64,000 nt of DNA from Cinclus cinclus. Its lineage: Eukaryota > Chordata > Aves > Passeriformes > Cinclidae. Positions 34,587-44,923 of this stretch are shown here, one piece after another (the first letter of the stretch is position 1; every line of letters starts with the position of its first letter). The position numbers and the translations under genes were made by a program. The notes beneath the pieces are model-generated. The model was not told the origin of the DNA. It searched no databases and worked only from the letters and a program-made list of their open reading frames with translations. Location: contig NC_085047.1 of NCBI RefSeq assembly GCF_963662255.1, positions 15,244,347 to 15,308,346 of the forward strand, in the 5' to 3' direction.

Positions 34587-34787
34587 TTACTCTTTTGCCT
34601 CAGCCAGTTTATTGTTCATCTCTTTACTTTTCTCCTTATCCTCTGGCTTTGCAGTGTTGGAGGTCTCGGCGCTCTTTTTCTTGGCAGCCCGGCCAGATGC
34701 AATCTGCTTGTCTTTGGCCTTTTTCAGAGGTTTATGGCTTGTTGTGGTCTTTTTTGGTTTGGAAGGCTTTATGCTAGGCTTTTCCAC
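34587..34787 (-). CDS. MAP6: MAP6 terminal coding exon of this locus
   Basis: Microtubule-associated protein 6 (STOP) stabilises neuronal microtubules and binds calmodulin. The exon starts after CTTCATGCAG on the minus strand and encodes 66 residues, beginning VEKPSIKPSKPKK, lysine-rich through SGRAAKKKSAE and ending SKEMNNKLAEAKE, then TAA at 34589-34587. The junction from the previous exon is phase 0 (PPK|VEKP). The stop after LAEAKE together with the nearby poly(A) signal indicates a short-isoform 3' end. An extended mammalian-type C-terminal exon is not visible downstream. Identity rests on the conserved run and the matching neighbouring exon. Confidence 0.92.
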   Translation of the reverse strand: MEKPSIKPSKPKKTTTSHKPLKKAKDKQIASGRAAKKKSAETSNTAKPEDKEKSKEMNNKLAEAKE

Positions 34788-35845
34788 CTGCATGAAGGGC
34801 GACAGGCAAAACAACAACACAGAGATGGAGAAAGAGAGAGAGAGGGAGAGAGAAGGACAGACACAAGGAAAAGTGGAAAACAGGATTTAGATCTGAAACA
34901 GCACAACTGTTACTTATCTGCTCATCACTGCCCTGCCACAGAGGCAGGGGAGCAGCTGAGCTTAAGCTGAGTTGCAAATGGACAGCTCCTTTCAGGATGC
35001 CCTGAAGTCACTGCCCCTGGAGCCAGCAGAGCCCATTTTATCTAGATCAGGATAGAGCAGGGTAAATAGGAGAGGGAATATTATCAGCAATTTTATCAAT
35101 TTCTGCATCTTTCTCTGACTTCAGAAAGGGTTTTGCAAACCCACAGAGGATTGTCTCTCTCTGGGCTGGAAACAGAGAAATGATGCTCAGGACAAAGAGG
35201 CTGCTGTAAGTCTCCATCTTTCTTGCAGGAGGGGACTCCTCTGTTTGTCCTTAACAGTTTCCCAAAATGGAGAAAAATTACTTTGGGATACCTGGGGTGC
35301 AGAACACAAATAGACACATGAGCAAATTCCACAACAATGTCTTGTTTCTACACCACCAAAATAGGAAGGACAGTCACAAAAATTGAGGGAGAGCAGAAGC
35401 TTTCCTCTCTTACATGCTTGCCCTGCAATCCCTCTCAATCCTCACAGATCTAAGCACTCATCAACTTAGGGAACAACTTATGGTCCTCCATTTAAAACTT
35501 CATAGACTCACTCCTTCTATATGCAGATCCTCTGCTGGTCCTAGAAAACAAGGCTGGAAGACATTTCAGCTCAGGTCCTCCTCAACACATGTTCTCAATC
35601 TGATAAAAGCCAGAAGTGCATACTGTCAGAATCTGTGGAATTATCTGAATTAATGACAGACATCTGGCTCCTGGCATAAGTAAGGTGGGGCTCCTAAAAT
35701 ATTGAAGGGAGGAAGAAAAAGCTGTCTGGATAATCACATAGGAAATGACAACAGAAAAACCTCTTCATCTTGGCCCTACCCTCACTTCTTTACAGTTTGG
35801 CATAGGGCATTATTGTCTCCAAAGTGCCTCAAGCTGTCCTAGAGC
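34788..35845 (-). other. MAP6 intron, unique part
   Basis: Intron between the two visible MAP6 exons. It contains a GA-rich tract (34826-34856) and otherwise nothing recognised. Confidence 0.5.
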
Positions 35846-36475
35846 CCATAGAATTATAGAACAGTGTGGGTTGGAAGAGTCCTTAAAGAACATCTCATTC
35901 CCTACCCCCTGTATGGGCTGGGACATCTTCTAGATCAACTAGACCTGGTTGCTCCAAGCCCCCTCAAATCTGGCACTGGACACTTCCAGGCATGGGGCAG
36001 CCACAGGGCCTCACCATCCTCACAGCCAAGAATTTCTTCCCAATATCCCTTCTAATCCTGCCTGGGAAGCCATTCTCCATTGTCCTGTAACTCCAGGCCC
36101 TTGTCCAAAGTCCCTCTCTAGCTCTCCTGAAGCCTTGTTAGGCACTGACAGGGGCTCTGAAGTCTCGCCAGAGCCTTCTCTTCTCAAAGATAAACATCCT
36201 CAGGTCTCCCAGCCTGTCTCCGAAACAGAGGTGCTCCATCTCTTGGAGCATCTCCGTAGTCTCTTCTGGACTCAGTCCAACAGATCCATGTCCTGCCCGT
36301 GCTGAGGACCCCAGAGCTGGAGGCAGCACTGCAGGTGGGGGTCTCACAGAGCAGAGGGGCAGAATGGAACAGGGGGGCAGAATCCCCTCCCTGACATCCC
36401 TGTCCATGCTGTGGGATCAACCCAGGACCCTGCTGGCTTTCTGGGCTGGCAGTGCACGTGGCCAGGATGCGTTTA
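35846..36475 (-). mobile_element. CR1 LINE 0.63 kb in MAP6 intron
   Basis: Reverse CR1 from ATAGAATTATAGAACAGTGTG through CTTCTCAAAGATAAACATCC to GCTGGCAGTGCACGTGGCC, one of the longer copies here. Same orientation as MAP6. Confidence 0.92.
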
Positions 36476-36648
36476 ATTTTTTATTCACCACCATCTCCAA
36501 GGTGGATCCTGAGATGCACCTGTTGGTTGGAATGAGGATACCACACAAGGGGAGTGACAGCAAGCAGTGTCCAGCCCAGCCTCACTGTGTTGGACATGTC
36601 CCACCAGAAGCAGGCATTGCCCTGGGTCCCTTCTGCCGTGTTTCTCAC

Positions 36649-36862
36649 CTTTGGAGGTTCTTTGTAAGGTTCGCTGTAGAGAGTGCGTATCCTTCTGCGT
36701 TCCAGGTATTTGTTATCAGCTGGAGAAGGCTTACTGGTTTCCCCCTTGAACTGAGCACTGTAGCTGGTTTCATGGGTCATTTTCTCCTCTGGTGGCTTGT
36801 ACTGGGGCTTTGCTTTTATCGCTTTCACGGGTTTGACATCTATCCAGGCTCTGAACTCATTT
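36649..36862 (-). CDS. MAP6: MAP6 penultimate exon (Mn/SAXO-type module)
   Basis: On the minus strand the exon lies between acceptor TTTTGATCTTCAG and donor GTGAGA, 214 nt, starting with the last base of a split codon. It encodes 71 residues from NEFRAWIDVKPVKAIKAK through ETSYSAQFKGE to YSEPYKEPPK. The RAW...KP and ETSYSAQF pieces are the microtubule- and calmodulin-binding type of module in the STOP/SAXO family. The frame is intact. Upstream exon 1 (N-terminal and central repeats) is not in the window, so this intron runs at least 27 kb to the right edge. Confidence 0.93.
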
Positions 36863-37721
36863 CTGAAGATCAAAAAGGAGAAAGATTCAGGAATTAAACC
36901 AACAGGAGAGCAATGATAACATGGGAATCGAGTCCTGCATTGTGCAACCAAGTCTCTGTGGAAAGGATTTTGCCTCCATCCAATCAGGTTTACATAGAAA
37001 CTGTGTCCCAGCAACTCCTTTTTTACCTCATCCGAAACCTTTTGACGCATCATGAGAAATTAAAATGAAATGTGATCTATTAAAATCAGCCAGTCCTGGA
37101 CACCCCTTAGCCATGCCTTAAAGTAGAGATCAGTATGATGCCACCCATATTGCACCTATTAGACAGAACAGTTTTGTTATTTCTATACTAACAGATAAAT
37201 AGGACTAACAGATAACTAATTAACACAATACCAACTAAGATGTAAACTCAAGCAGAGAAAGGAATGCAGTTTATCCGATATATTGTGAGCTATGGCTTCC
37301 CTTTGTTAACTGATAGTGGATTCCTGAATTACAGGGCAAAAAATAATGCCACCTCTCATTTCTTTTGGACAGAGATGCAGCTTCTGGTAGAAAAAGCCCC
37401 AATCAGTTGAAAGTGTGAATCAGTATCTTCTGGACACATTCCGCTTCCCATCCACAGCTTCTTTCTCTTGTTTTTTGTAGTTCTTCCCAGTACAACACCA
37501 ACAATCTTCCAGGCCATTTCAATTTCTCTCTAAAGCTCACCATTCACCTTAGAATGGAGAAGGAGAAACCCTAAAGGGGCTGCTAATTTGGGGCTTGTGC
37601 TCAGACATAGGCCAAGACAATGTTTAGATCCTTAAAACTCCAATGCAAACCAGGATCTATCCTACCACTATCCTACCAGAGCTGATAAAAGCCCTCTGCA
37701 AAGGGGTAAACTTTCCTTGGA
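36863..37721 (-). other. MAP6 large intron, start
   Basis: AT-rich unique sequence, no feature recognised. Confidence 0.5.
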
Positions 37722-37835
37722 AATCACAGAATTGCAGAATGGTTTGAGTTGGCCAGGACCTTAAAGCTCATCTCATTCCAACCCCTTTCCATGGGCAGAG
37801 ACACCTTCCAGTAAACCAGGTTGCTCCAAGATCTT
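37722..37835 (-). mobile_element. CR1 LINE short 3' fragment
   Basis: AATCACAGAATTGCAGAATGG, then GGGCAGAGACACCTTCCAGT and CCAGGTTGCTCCAAG. Confidence 0.88.
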
Positions 37836-37954
37836 GTCTTAATTTCAGGACTTCCAAGGTATTAACCCCCTTAAGTTACAGACCCTGCACCTCCTGCCTG
37901 TTCCACCTAACCACTTTTGGATTGTATTGTTAATTTTCAGCCTGGCTAACTAGG

Positions 37955-38470
37955 TGTCCTGGTTTAAAAGACAAATGTCTGCCTAAGAAGGTGGGAACCT
38001 TCCTGAAATGGAAAATATGATCCCCTCCTAATTATTATAACTTTGAAATTATAGGGCTTTCAGGCAAAAAATAAGGGAAAAGGAATAACAGTTCTTTACT
38101 AATACATATTTATATTTATATTTATATTTATATTTATATTTATATTTATATTTATAATTATATTTATATTTATAACAAGGCAGACAAATATCAATGACAG
38201 CAGCAACAACAACAAAACAGACCCAACCCAAGGCAAGAAACCACCACACTGTTTCTCCCCCTCTCCCAGAACAATTCCAAAGATGTGCCAAGGCCCTGGC
38301 TACATCTTTTGTCTTTTAAATCGAGGTCCATTCACCATCTCTAGGACAAGAAATAGAGGAAAATTCCCCAAAGAAAAGGAAAAGAAAACCTAACCCCCAA
38401 CACTAGGGAAAAAAACTCTGTGTAAGGGGGCTGCCAGTCAATCCCTTCCCATAATACTTTTGAACATGTT
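37955..38470 (-). mobile_element. LTR-like fragment, TGTCCTGGTTT class
   Basis: Begins TGTCCTGGTTTAAAAGACAA, then ATTATTATAACTTTGAAATT and GGAATAACAGTTCTTTACTA, a sequence I recognise as a common songbird ERV LTR usually read on the opposite strand. The right limit is approximate. A TTTATA hexamer array sits inside. Confidence 0.65.
38103..38174. repeat. (TTTATA)n microsatellite inside LTR
   Basis: About 11 TATATT/TTTATA hexamers with one interruption (TTTATAATTATA). Confidence 0.95.
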
Positions 38471-38891
38471 AATCAGCTTCAACCAAATTTGTCAAACTGG
38501 AATGGGGATATTCGGATGTACTTCTATGTACTCAGCTGTATTGAGTCCAGAGGATCAGGAAAGCTTAAGTATGGACATGTGAATGTCATCAGAGGATGCT
38601 CAGGCAGGGATGCTAGGCTGCAAAAGGTCATCTGTCTGTCCTGGCTGAGGACAGACAACCATGACTTGTCCCAGCCCAGCCACCATGCCTTGCCTGCCCT
38701 GTCATCTCTTGCTGCAAGGAAGGCGATGTCCTTCTGCACGTTCTAGCCCCTTGACCCAGAGAATGAATACCAGTTGGAGCTCTAGTTGTCCAAAAGGCAG
38801 AGCAGGGTGGTGGGGGGAAGACTGAGACCCTTTCCCTTTGTCCTTCAAGCCACACATTCTGACTGATGACTGCAGAGCAGCATCTTGGCTG

Positions 38892-38893
<2 letters not shown>

Positions 38894-38942
<49 letters not shown>
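38894..38942. repeat. (TG)n microsatellite
   Basis: About 23 uninterrupted TG units, abutting the LTR fragment that follows. Confidence 0.97.
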
Positions 38943-39163
38943 GCTGGTCTCTTTTTGTTCTGGGGGCAGTCCATGGGATTTACCAATTTTGTGTTTGTTT
39001 TTTATTTTTGCCCGTTGCAGTTTGTTAGCAAACTGTTATTTTTTCAGTTATCTACTCATCTATGTTCCTTATTGGTGGAAAATATATTCCTTATTGTTAG
39101 AAACTATAAAGGGAGACAGCTCATTCCAGAGCATTCTCCTCTAAATTGGTTCAAACCAAGACA
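38943..39163 (+). mobile_element. LTR 3' part, older relative of the 49-kb LTR
   Basis: Ends AAACCAAGACA. GCAAACTGTTATT, ATTGGTGGAAA and CTCCTCTAAATT have counterparts in the same order at 49.77-49.92 kb. The poly(A) signal is decayed (AGCAAA). Confidence 0.6.
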
Positions 39164-40231
39164 GAATGACAAAGTTCATCCTAAACTCCTCAGAAGAGGT
39201 TTCTCCCTAGGATCCACTTTTGTTCCAAAGTAGACTATATATTTTCAGTATGTGGAAATAAATAAAATGGTAGACTAATTCTCTCTGCCCATCTGTCTCT
39301 CAGATTTCTTTCCTAGTGACTTCAAAACCCATTAGCTATTTTCTATTGTATTTGTGGCAGAAGGAGAAATCTCAGAGGTGGAAATCACAACAGCTTTCCT
39401 CAAGATCAGTGAACAGGCACTTGGGGAACATCCAAATGATGTTCTGCAGCTGAGGGAAAGAGGTGAAATTCATATTTCTCACTCATTCTCAGGACAGCTG
39501 AACAACCAGCCCCCACGGATCACCAGGTCAACCAGCAAGACCAAGCACAGGTTGCATCTACAGAACTAGAGACAAAGGACAAGGCTGTTGTAGTGTGGGT
39601 GTAGGGAGTGTGTTTTAAAGGTGGAACACAAACCAGGACTTATTCGTTCTGCTGCTCATAGTCTGCTGCTTTCTATAGAAGTGAGCTCTGAAGCAGCGTG
39701 ATATTTGTTACAATAGTGCCTGCAAACTTCATTAGCAGATGTATTATGCAGATATAAACATGCAGAAAGTGACAGGCTTTCCCCCCACCCCCTGTGATCT
39801 CTGCAGAAAAGACACAGAAAAGTGTTGTCCTCCCTGTGGGCTGTCAGGGAATGCATTTCTGCAACACAGTTGGGCTCTTAATGCAACAATCAGTCTCATC
39901 TGACTGTAAGAAATGAGACTGCTTGTCTCCATCCTTGCTTTGCTGGTCTGAATGCAGATGTAATGATTCTGTGAGTACCCAGCTCCACTGTTCTTGGTGA
40001 TTGGACTTGAACATTAACTACTTTGTCTTCCAAGATGAGCCTTTGCAGGCAATAATAGAACAGCAGCCATTCTTAGGTGTATGTGCACTGATACACTGTT
40101 GTCTACCAGCTCTGGAATAGCTCAGCCACAGCCTCTGGAAATGGAGGACAGAAGGCAATCAATCTAGAAATACCACACCTTGTTGACAAAGAAATTCTAA
40201 GTGCCAGCATGTCACATGGATTCACAGCACA
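39164..40231 (-). other. MAP6 intron, nothing recognised
   Basis: No supported repeat or gene. Confidence 0.4.
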
Positions 40232-40415
40232 TCTAGTGGTAACGGGTTGCCCAGAGAAACTGTGGCTGCCCCATCCCTGGAAGAATTCAAAACCAGGTTG
40301 CATGGGGCTTGGAGCAACCTGATTTAGTGGAAGTTGTCCCTGCTCATGGCAGGGGGGTTGGAATAAGATGACCTTTAAAGGTCCTTTACAACCCCAACCA
40401 TTCTGTGATTCTATG
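40232..40415 (+). mobile_element. CR1 LINE 3' end
   Basis: GGTTGCCCAGAGAAACTGTG through CTCATGGCAGGGGGGTTGGA, terminating CATTCTGTGATTCTATG. Confidence 0.92.
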
Positions 40416-40424
40416 TTTGCATTC

Positions 40425-40496
40425 TAAATCTAAATCTAAATCTAAATCTAAATCTAAATCTAAATCTAAATCTAAATCTAAATCTAAATCTAAATC
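40425..40496. repeat. (AAATCT)n hexanucleotide repeat
   Basis: About 12 perfect CTAAAT units beginning 10 bp after the CR1 3' terminus. Confidence 0.97.
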
Positions 40497-40633
40497 CTTT
40501 TCAGGCAAATGTTTCTATACCAGCTAATACACTACAACTGGTCCCTTTAAGTATGTGACAGTGCGGGCCACATTCATATGGAGTCCTACCACACCTGGGA
40601 TGGACAAGCCACTCCCCATTGTTACCACATACA

Positions 40634-40730
40634 TAGAATCAGACTGGTTTGATTTGAAAAGGACTTTTAAAATCATATAATTCCAACTGCCCTGCCACAG
40701 GTAGGGACACTTCCCACTAGATCACTGAAA
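40634..40730 (-). mobile_element. CR1 LINE short 3' fragment
   Basis: ATAGAATCAGACTGGTTTGAT, then CCTGCCACAGGTAGGGACAC. Confidence 0.75.
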
Positions 40731-41344
40731 CAGCCAGTGTGTCCAGTTCTCCATATCTGCCACCCAGGGAATGCAGAGGAGAGAACCTCTGACCATTTGC
40801 TATAGTTACAGCTGGTGAAACAGGCTGGTCTCAAAGCCTATTGTGATATTCAGACAACACAAACTTTAAATAATGTTAATAGAATAGACACAGACTATCC
40901 TCTGCTGACTGCATCAGTGCACAGAAACTCAACATGGTTAGTGAGAACTAATTCCTAAGTCTCCATCTTTAGCACAGATGAGTGAGGGAAAACAACCTAT
41001 TGGGAAGTGCCCTTGGAATGTCCAACCCAACAATTGCTTGGAAAAGCATCAGTTGCAACGGGTCAGAATTGCAACCAAGAGTGTGCTAGCAACCTTGCAA
41101 CTTGGATCACCATACCTGAGTGTCAGGCACAGGGAATTTCCTAATGCAGAGTATGAAAGAGGAGGCAGGAGCCCTGCTTGGGGTCTGCATCTCTTTTGCT
41201 GGTAGGGATGAAGGGGATGTCTCAGGAAGGTAACCCAAACCCCCCTTCCAGGTCTGATGATTCTCACTCAAATGTCTGTCTGACACTGTTCAGTGTCACC
41301 ATGACCTCGTGCTGTCCAAAGAGCGCATGGCACACCTACACTCT

Positions 41345-41407
41345 CTTAAGGCAGTTGGGAGTTGGTCTTTAAGGTCCTTTCAAACTCAAACCTTTCTATG
41401 ATTCTAT
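41345..41407 (+). mobile_element. CR1 LINE extreme 3' end
   Basis: GGTCTTTAAGGTCCTTTCAA then CCTTTCTATGATTCTATC; only about 60 bp remain. Confidence 0.8.
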
Positions 41408-42627
41408 CATCTGGAACTGGCCTGAATCTCTAGGATCTTTACCTCACTCAGAGATGTTGTGTTATACATTTAAATACTTCTTATATGCAGTGAAGAAGTG
41501 AGAGGAAAATTAGCAGCTTTAAGAGTTAACTTTAAAACAAAAAATTATTCTGGGTATACTAAAAATATCTGTACTCTAAGGTACCATATTTGTTACTCCT
41601 GCAATACTAAAACTTATGCTGGTTTGGAGAAAGATCCTGTCATTCTGACACTTCCCTCATTATTATTTAACATTCCAAGGGCAGTTTCTGGGGAAGGTGC
41701 CCAAAAGTTACAAATACATTCTGTAATCTGAAATAAGCCCTGAAAATATTGCTTTCCCCTTATTTTCAGAACAGAAGGTCATAGTGGTGTCTGGACCTTC
41801 GAAGAATTCTGCACACCAAATTAGCTCCTGAAGTATTCAAGGAATGTGCTAGAACCCATCCTAAAAGAGGTTGGCCTCACAGCTCACTTAAACCTTTGCT
41901 CAAGCAACAAGTATGAACCATGGACCAGCTCCAGTCTGGATGTAACCAACTGGCACAGCTTAGTCCAGCTCTGATGAATTCTTCATCCAAGGGATTTTAA
42001 ATGCTCTTAATTTCACTGAGGAAGATTTTAAGAACTGCTCTCTTTGCATTAAATGGAGGGTTGAAATACCAGCAAATTACATGTCTCCTAATTTTCTGCC
42101 TAGTTCTGGTCCCAGCCTTACAAAGAATAATACCTGAAATGGAACTTGAAATAAAGCTCAGTGAAAAAGAGTATTATCAGGCATCAGGTGAACTTTTGCA
42201 AGCCACACTCAACAGGAAAATTTCCCAGTGAGGGTAAAGTGAGCTTATCTATCTACAGACCTGATGAGAACACAAGAGCAGATGCATTACAAATACAAAG
42301 GCAGCAGATCTTAGATGACAGTAGCCTGGGGAGGTGGTGGCCTGATCCATATCCATTAAAGCCAAGCCTGCTCTCCACACGTATCAGTGAACACCACACT
42401 GCTCTTGCGCGAGGCTTTGTCCACTCTGATTGTTTTAATTGCACTTTCCCTTTGACTGAGGACTGCTGAAAGTGGTGACAAGATGAAGGTGACCTGAACA
42501 GCCTCTTTCAGCCCAGCCAGGGCACACTGGGCTTGAAATGAGCTCCCAGTTGTCTCTGGAGATGATTTTCAAGTCCTGTGAAGGCACAGGTTGCCTTTAT
42601 CTACTGAGGACAAAGGAAAGACAGAAG
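41408..42627 (-). other. MAP6 intron, nothing recognised
   Basis: No supported feature. Confidence 0.4.
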
Positions 42628-42713
42628 GGGGAAGGAAGGAAGGAAGGAAGGAAGGAAGGAAGGAAGGAAGGAAGGAAGGAAGGAAGGAAGGAAGGAAGGA
42701 AGGAAGGAAGGAG
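42628..42713. repeat. (GGAA)n tetranucleotide repeat
   Basis: About 20 perfect GAAG units, strongly purine-rich on +. Confidence 0.98.
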
Positions 42714-43249
42714 CAAGGTTTAACCACTTCAAGCTTCCACCTTCTTTGAAGGACTTTAAAGAGAGGCTACATTTGCTCAGCAGCAGCAGCACAGTGTGTT
42801 CAATGTATTTTGCTGACAGCAGCTCTGCTGGCACTGAGCCAGGCCAATTCCCTCTTCTTGATGTACACACACAAAATAATGAATAATACAGAAAAAGGAG
42901 ATTGGGGCATTTCATGGTGGAGTCCTGAACAGGAAGGATATTTCCAGCTTAATCTGGAAAAGTACATCTCGATGAAAGAGGAAAAATATTCAGATTTTTC
43001 ACTGAAAAAAGAGAAAACTTTACAAAATATTAGGGGTAAAAATTTTAATTAATTCTAAAATGAAACTTTATTTTTTCAGTTTCTTTAATTCTTTTTCATC
43101 CAATTTTCTCCCTTTATTCTACTCAGGACAACACCAAAGACTATGAATCCTTTTATGAGGCAAAACATCAAAGTGCTTCACAAGGACTATTCCAGAACAT
43201 CTGAAATAGTTTCTCTTTAACATTTCTCTAAACAAAAAAAACCAACAAA

Positions 43250-43261
43250 AATTATACATAC

Positions 43262-43309
<48 letters not shown>
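43250..43309. repeat. (CATA)n(TA)n compound microsatellite
   Basis: Five CATA units followed by about 18 TA units. Confidence 0.95.
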
Positions 43310-43310
<1 letters not shown>

Positions 43311-44089
43311 AGCTATTTGAGCCAAACTAATCAGAAAATATGTAAATATGTCTGGGATTTTCAAATTATTTTGCCTTTCTGCAATACAGTGTCACATACT
43401 CTTAAGTATTCTCCTGCTCTTAAAACAGGAAAAGAGAGTTTGGTGAAATGAAGTAGTGGGAAACCCAAAATTCATAATAATGGCTGGTTGAATTCAATGC
43501 CAAAGGAGGACACTGAACTTCAGTATATAATGAGATTTAATTAAGTCATGGCTGTTTAGATGGATATCAAGAATATTCAGAGCTGTTTTCAGCATTTAAC
43601 TGCTCCCTATAAACCATGAGCCAAAGCACAAGATATTCCATGATGTAGGAATCTCCTCTAGCCCCCCTCTAGTTGTCTGGTTCTGGCTGTGATTGGCCAG
43701 ACACTGGACTACATGGATTCCAGGCAAATTCTTCTCAGAAAAGGTTGCTCAGTTGAGGAGCAGGTCCGTGTTTTGATCCCAAAGCTGTTCTCTTTTCTAA
43801 TGTAAACAGAAATAAATACATTTGGAGTCAGCATAAACAGGTGCATCCTCCTGCAAATAACTGATTTTAAAGCCTGAGCAATGGTTACTGCTCTGCAAGA
43901 GCCAAAACCTGCCTCCTAGCCCATTTCCAGCAGCAAAGGAATGCTGCCCCATGCTGAGGTCCCTCATGCAATAATAAACAGTGCAATGTGCTCTTGCCTC
44001 GCAGAGAAATAAACCTGAAATTCTGAGGCGCAGTAATTTCTTGCTTTGCCTGATATTTTACTGCAACACAGCATGTCCCCTGCCCCCTA

Positions 44090-44563
44090 AGATACTGACT
44101 GGAGCTGTTGGAATGAGTTTGGAGGAGGCAGTGGAGGTGCTGCAAGGGCTGGAATCCCTCTGCTCTGGAGACAGGCTGGAGAGCTGAGGGTTTTCACCTG
44201 GAGAAGGCTCTCAGAGACCTTAGAGACCCTGCCAGTGCCTAAAGAGGCTCCAAGTCCCTGGAGACGGACTTTAGACAAGGGACTGGAGTGACAGGACAAG
44301 GGGAATGGCTTCCCACTGACAGACGACAGGGTCACATGGGATATTGTGAAGAAATTCCTCCCTGTGAGGATGGTGAGGCCCTGGCACAGGTTTCCCAGAG
44401 AAGCTGTGGCTGCCCCAATCCTTGGAAGCATTCGAGGCCAGGTTGGATGGGGCTCAGAGCATCCTGGTCTAGTTTAAAGTATCTTTGCCCATGGCAGGGG
44501 GCTGGAACAAGATGATCTTCAATGTCCCCTCCAGCCCCATCCAGTCTGTGATTCTGTGATTCA
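44090..44563 (+). mobile_element. CR1 LINE 3' 0.47 kb
   Basis: Forward CR1 with CTGGAGCTGTTGGAATGAGT, GGAGACAGGCTGGAGAGCTG and GGCTGCCCCAATCCTTGGAA, terminating TCTGTGATTCTGTGATTC. Confidence 0.93.
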
Positions 44564-44885
44564 GCCATTTAATTCCATTTTCCATCCCAGCCTCCTTTAG
44601 TTAAAAGGTCAGTTCCAACCAGCTCCTGTTTTCAATGGTCTTGTCAACATGCAAGTGTAAGAGCACCCTTGTCACTGCCTGATGCATCTAGTGCCCCATC
44701 TCCAACTCCTACATGGAGGCTTAATGACAGATTTATGCTCTAATGCCTGTGCTATTATCTTGTACACAATAATTTACTGTAAAGCTTCAGTGAGGCTGTG
44801 AATGGTACGAAGAGGCTCCTGGCGGCCAAGATTATTTTTTTGCCCAAACAATAATCAACCTCTGAGACTTGCAGATATGCATGCA

Positions 44886-44923
<38 letters not shown>

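Noticed and set aside
36481..37053. A 190-codon minus-strand frame as a complete gene
   Set aside because: Only 36649-36862 is conserved MAP6 exon; flanking codons run through the acceptor and donor into intron.
40425..43309. Microsatellite clusters as a CRISPR-like array
   Set aside because: Pure 2-6 bp units without spacers in a vertebrate intron; simple repeats only.
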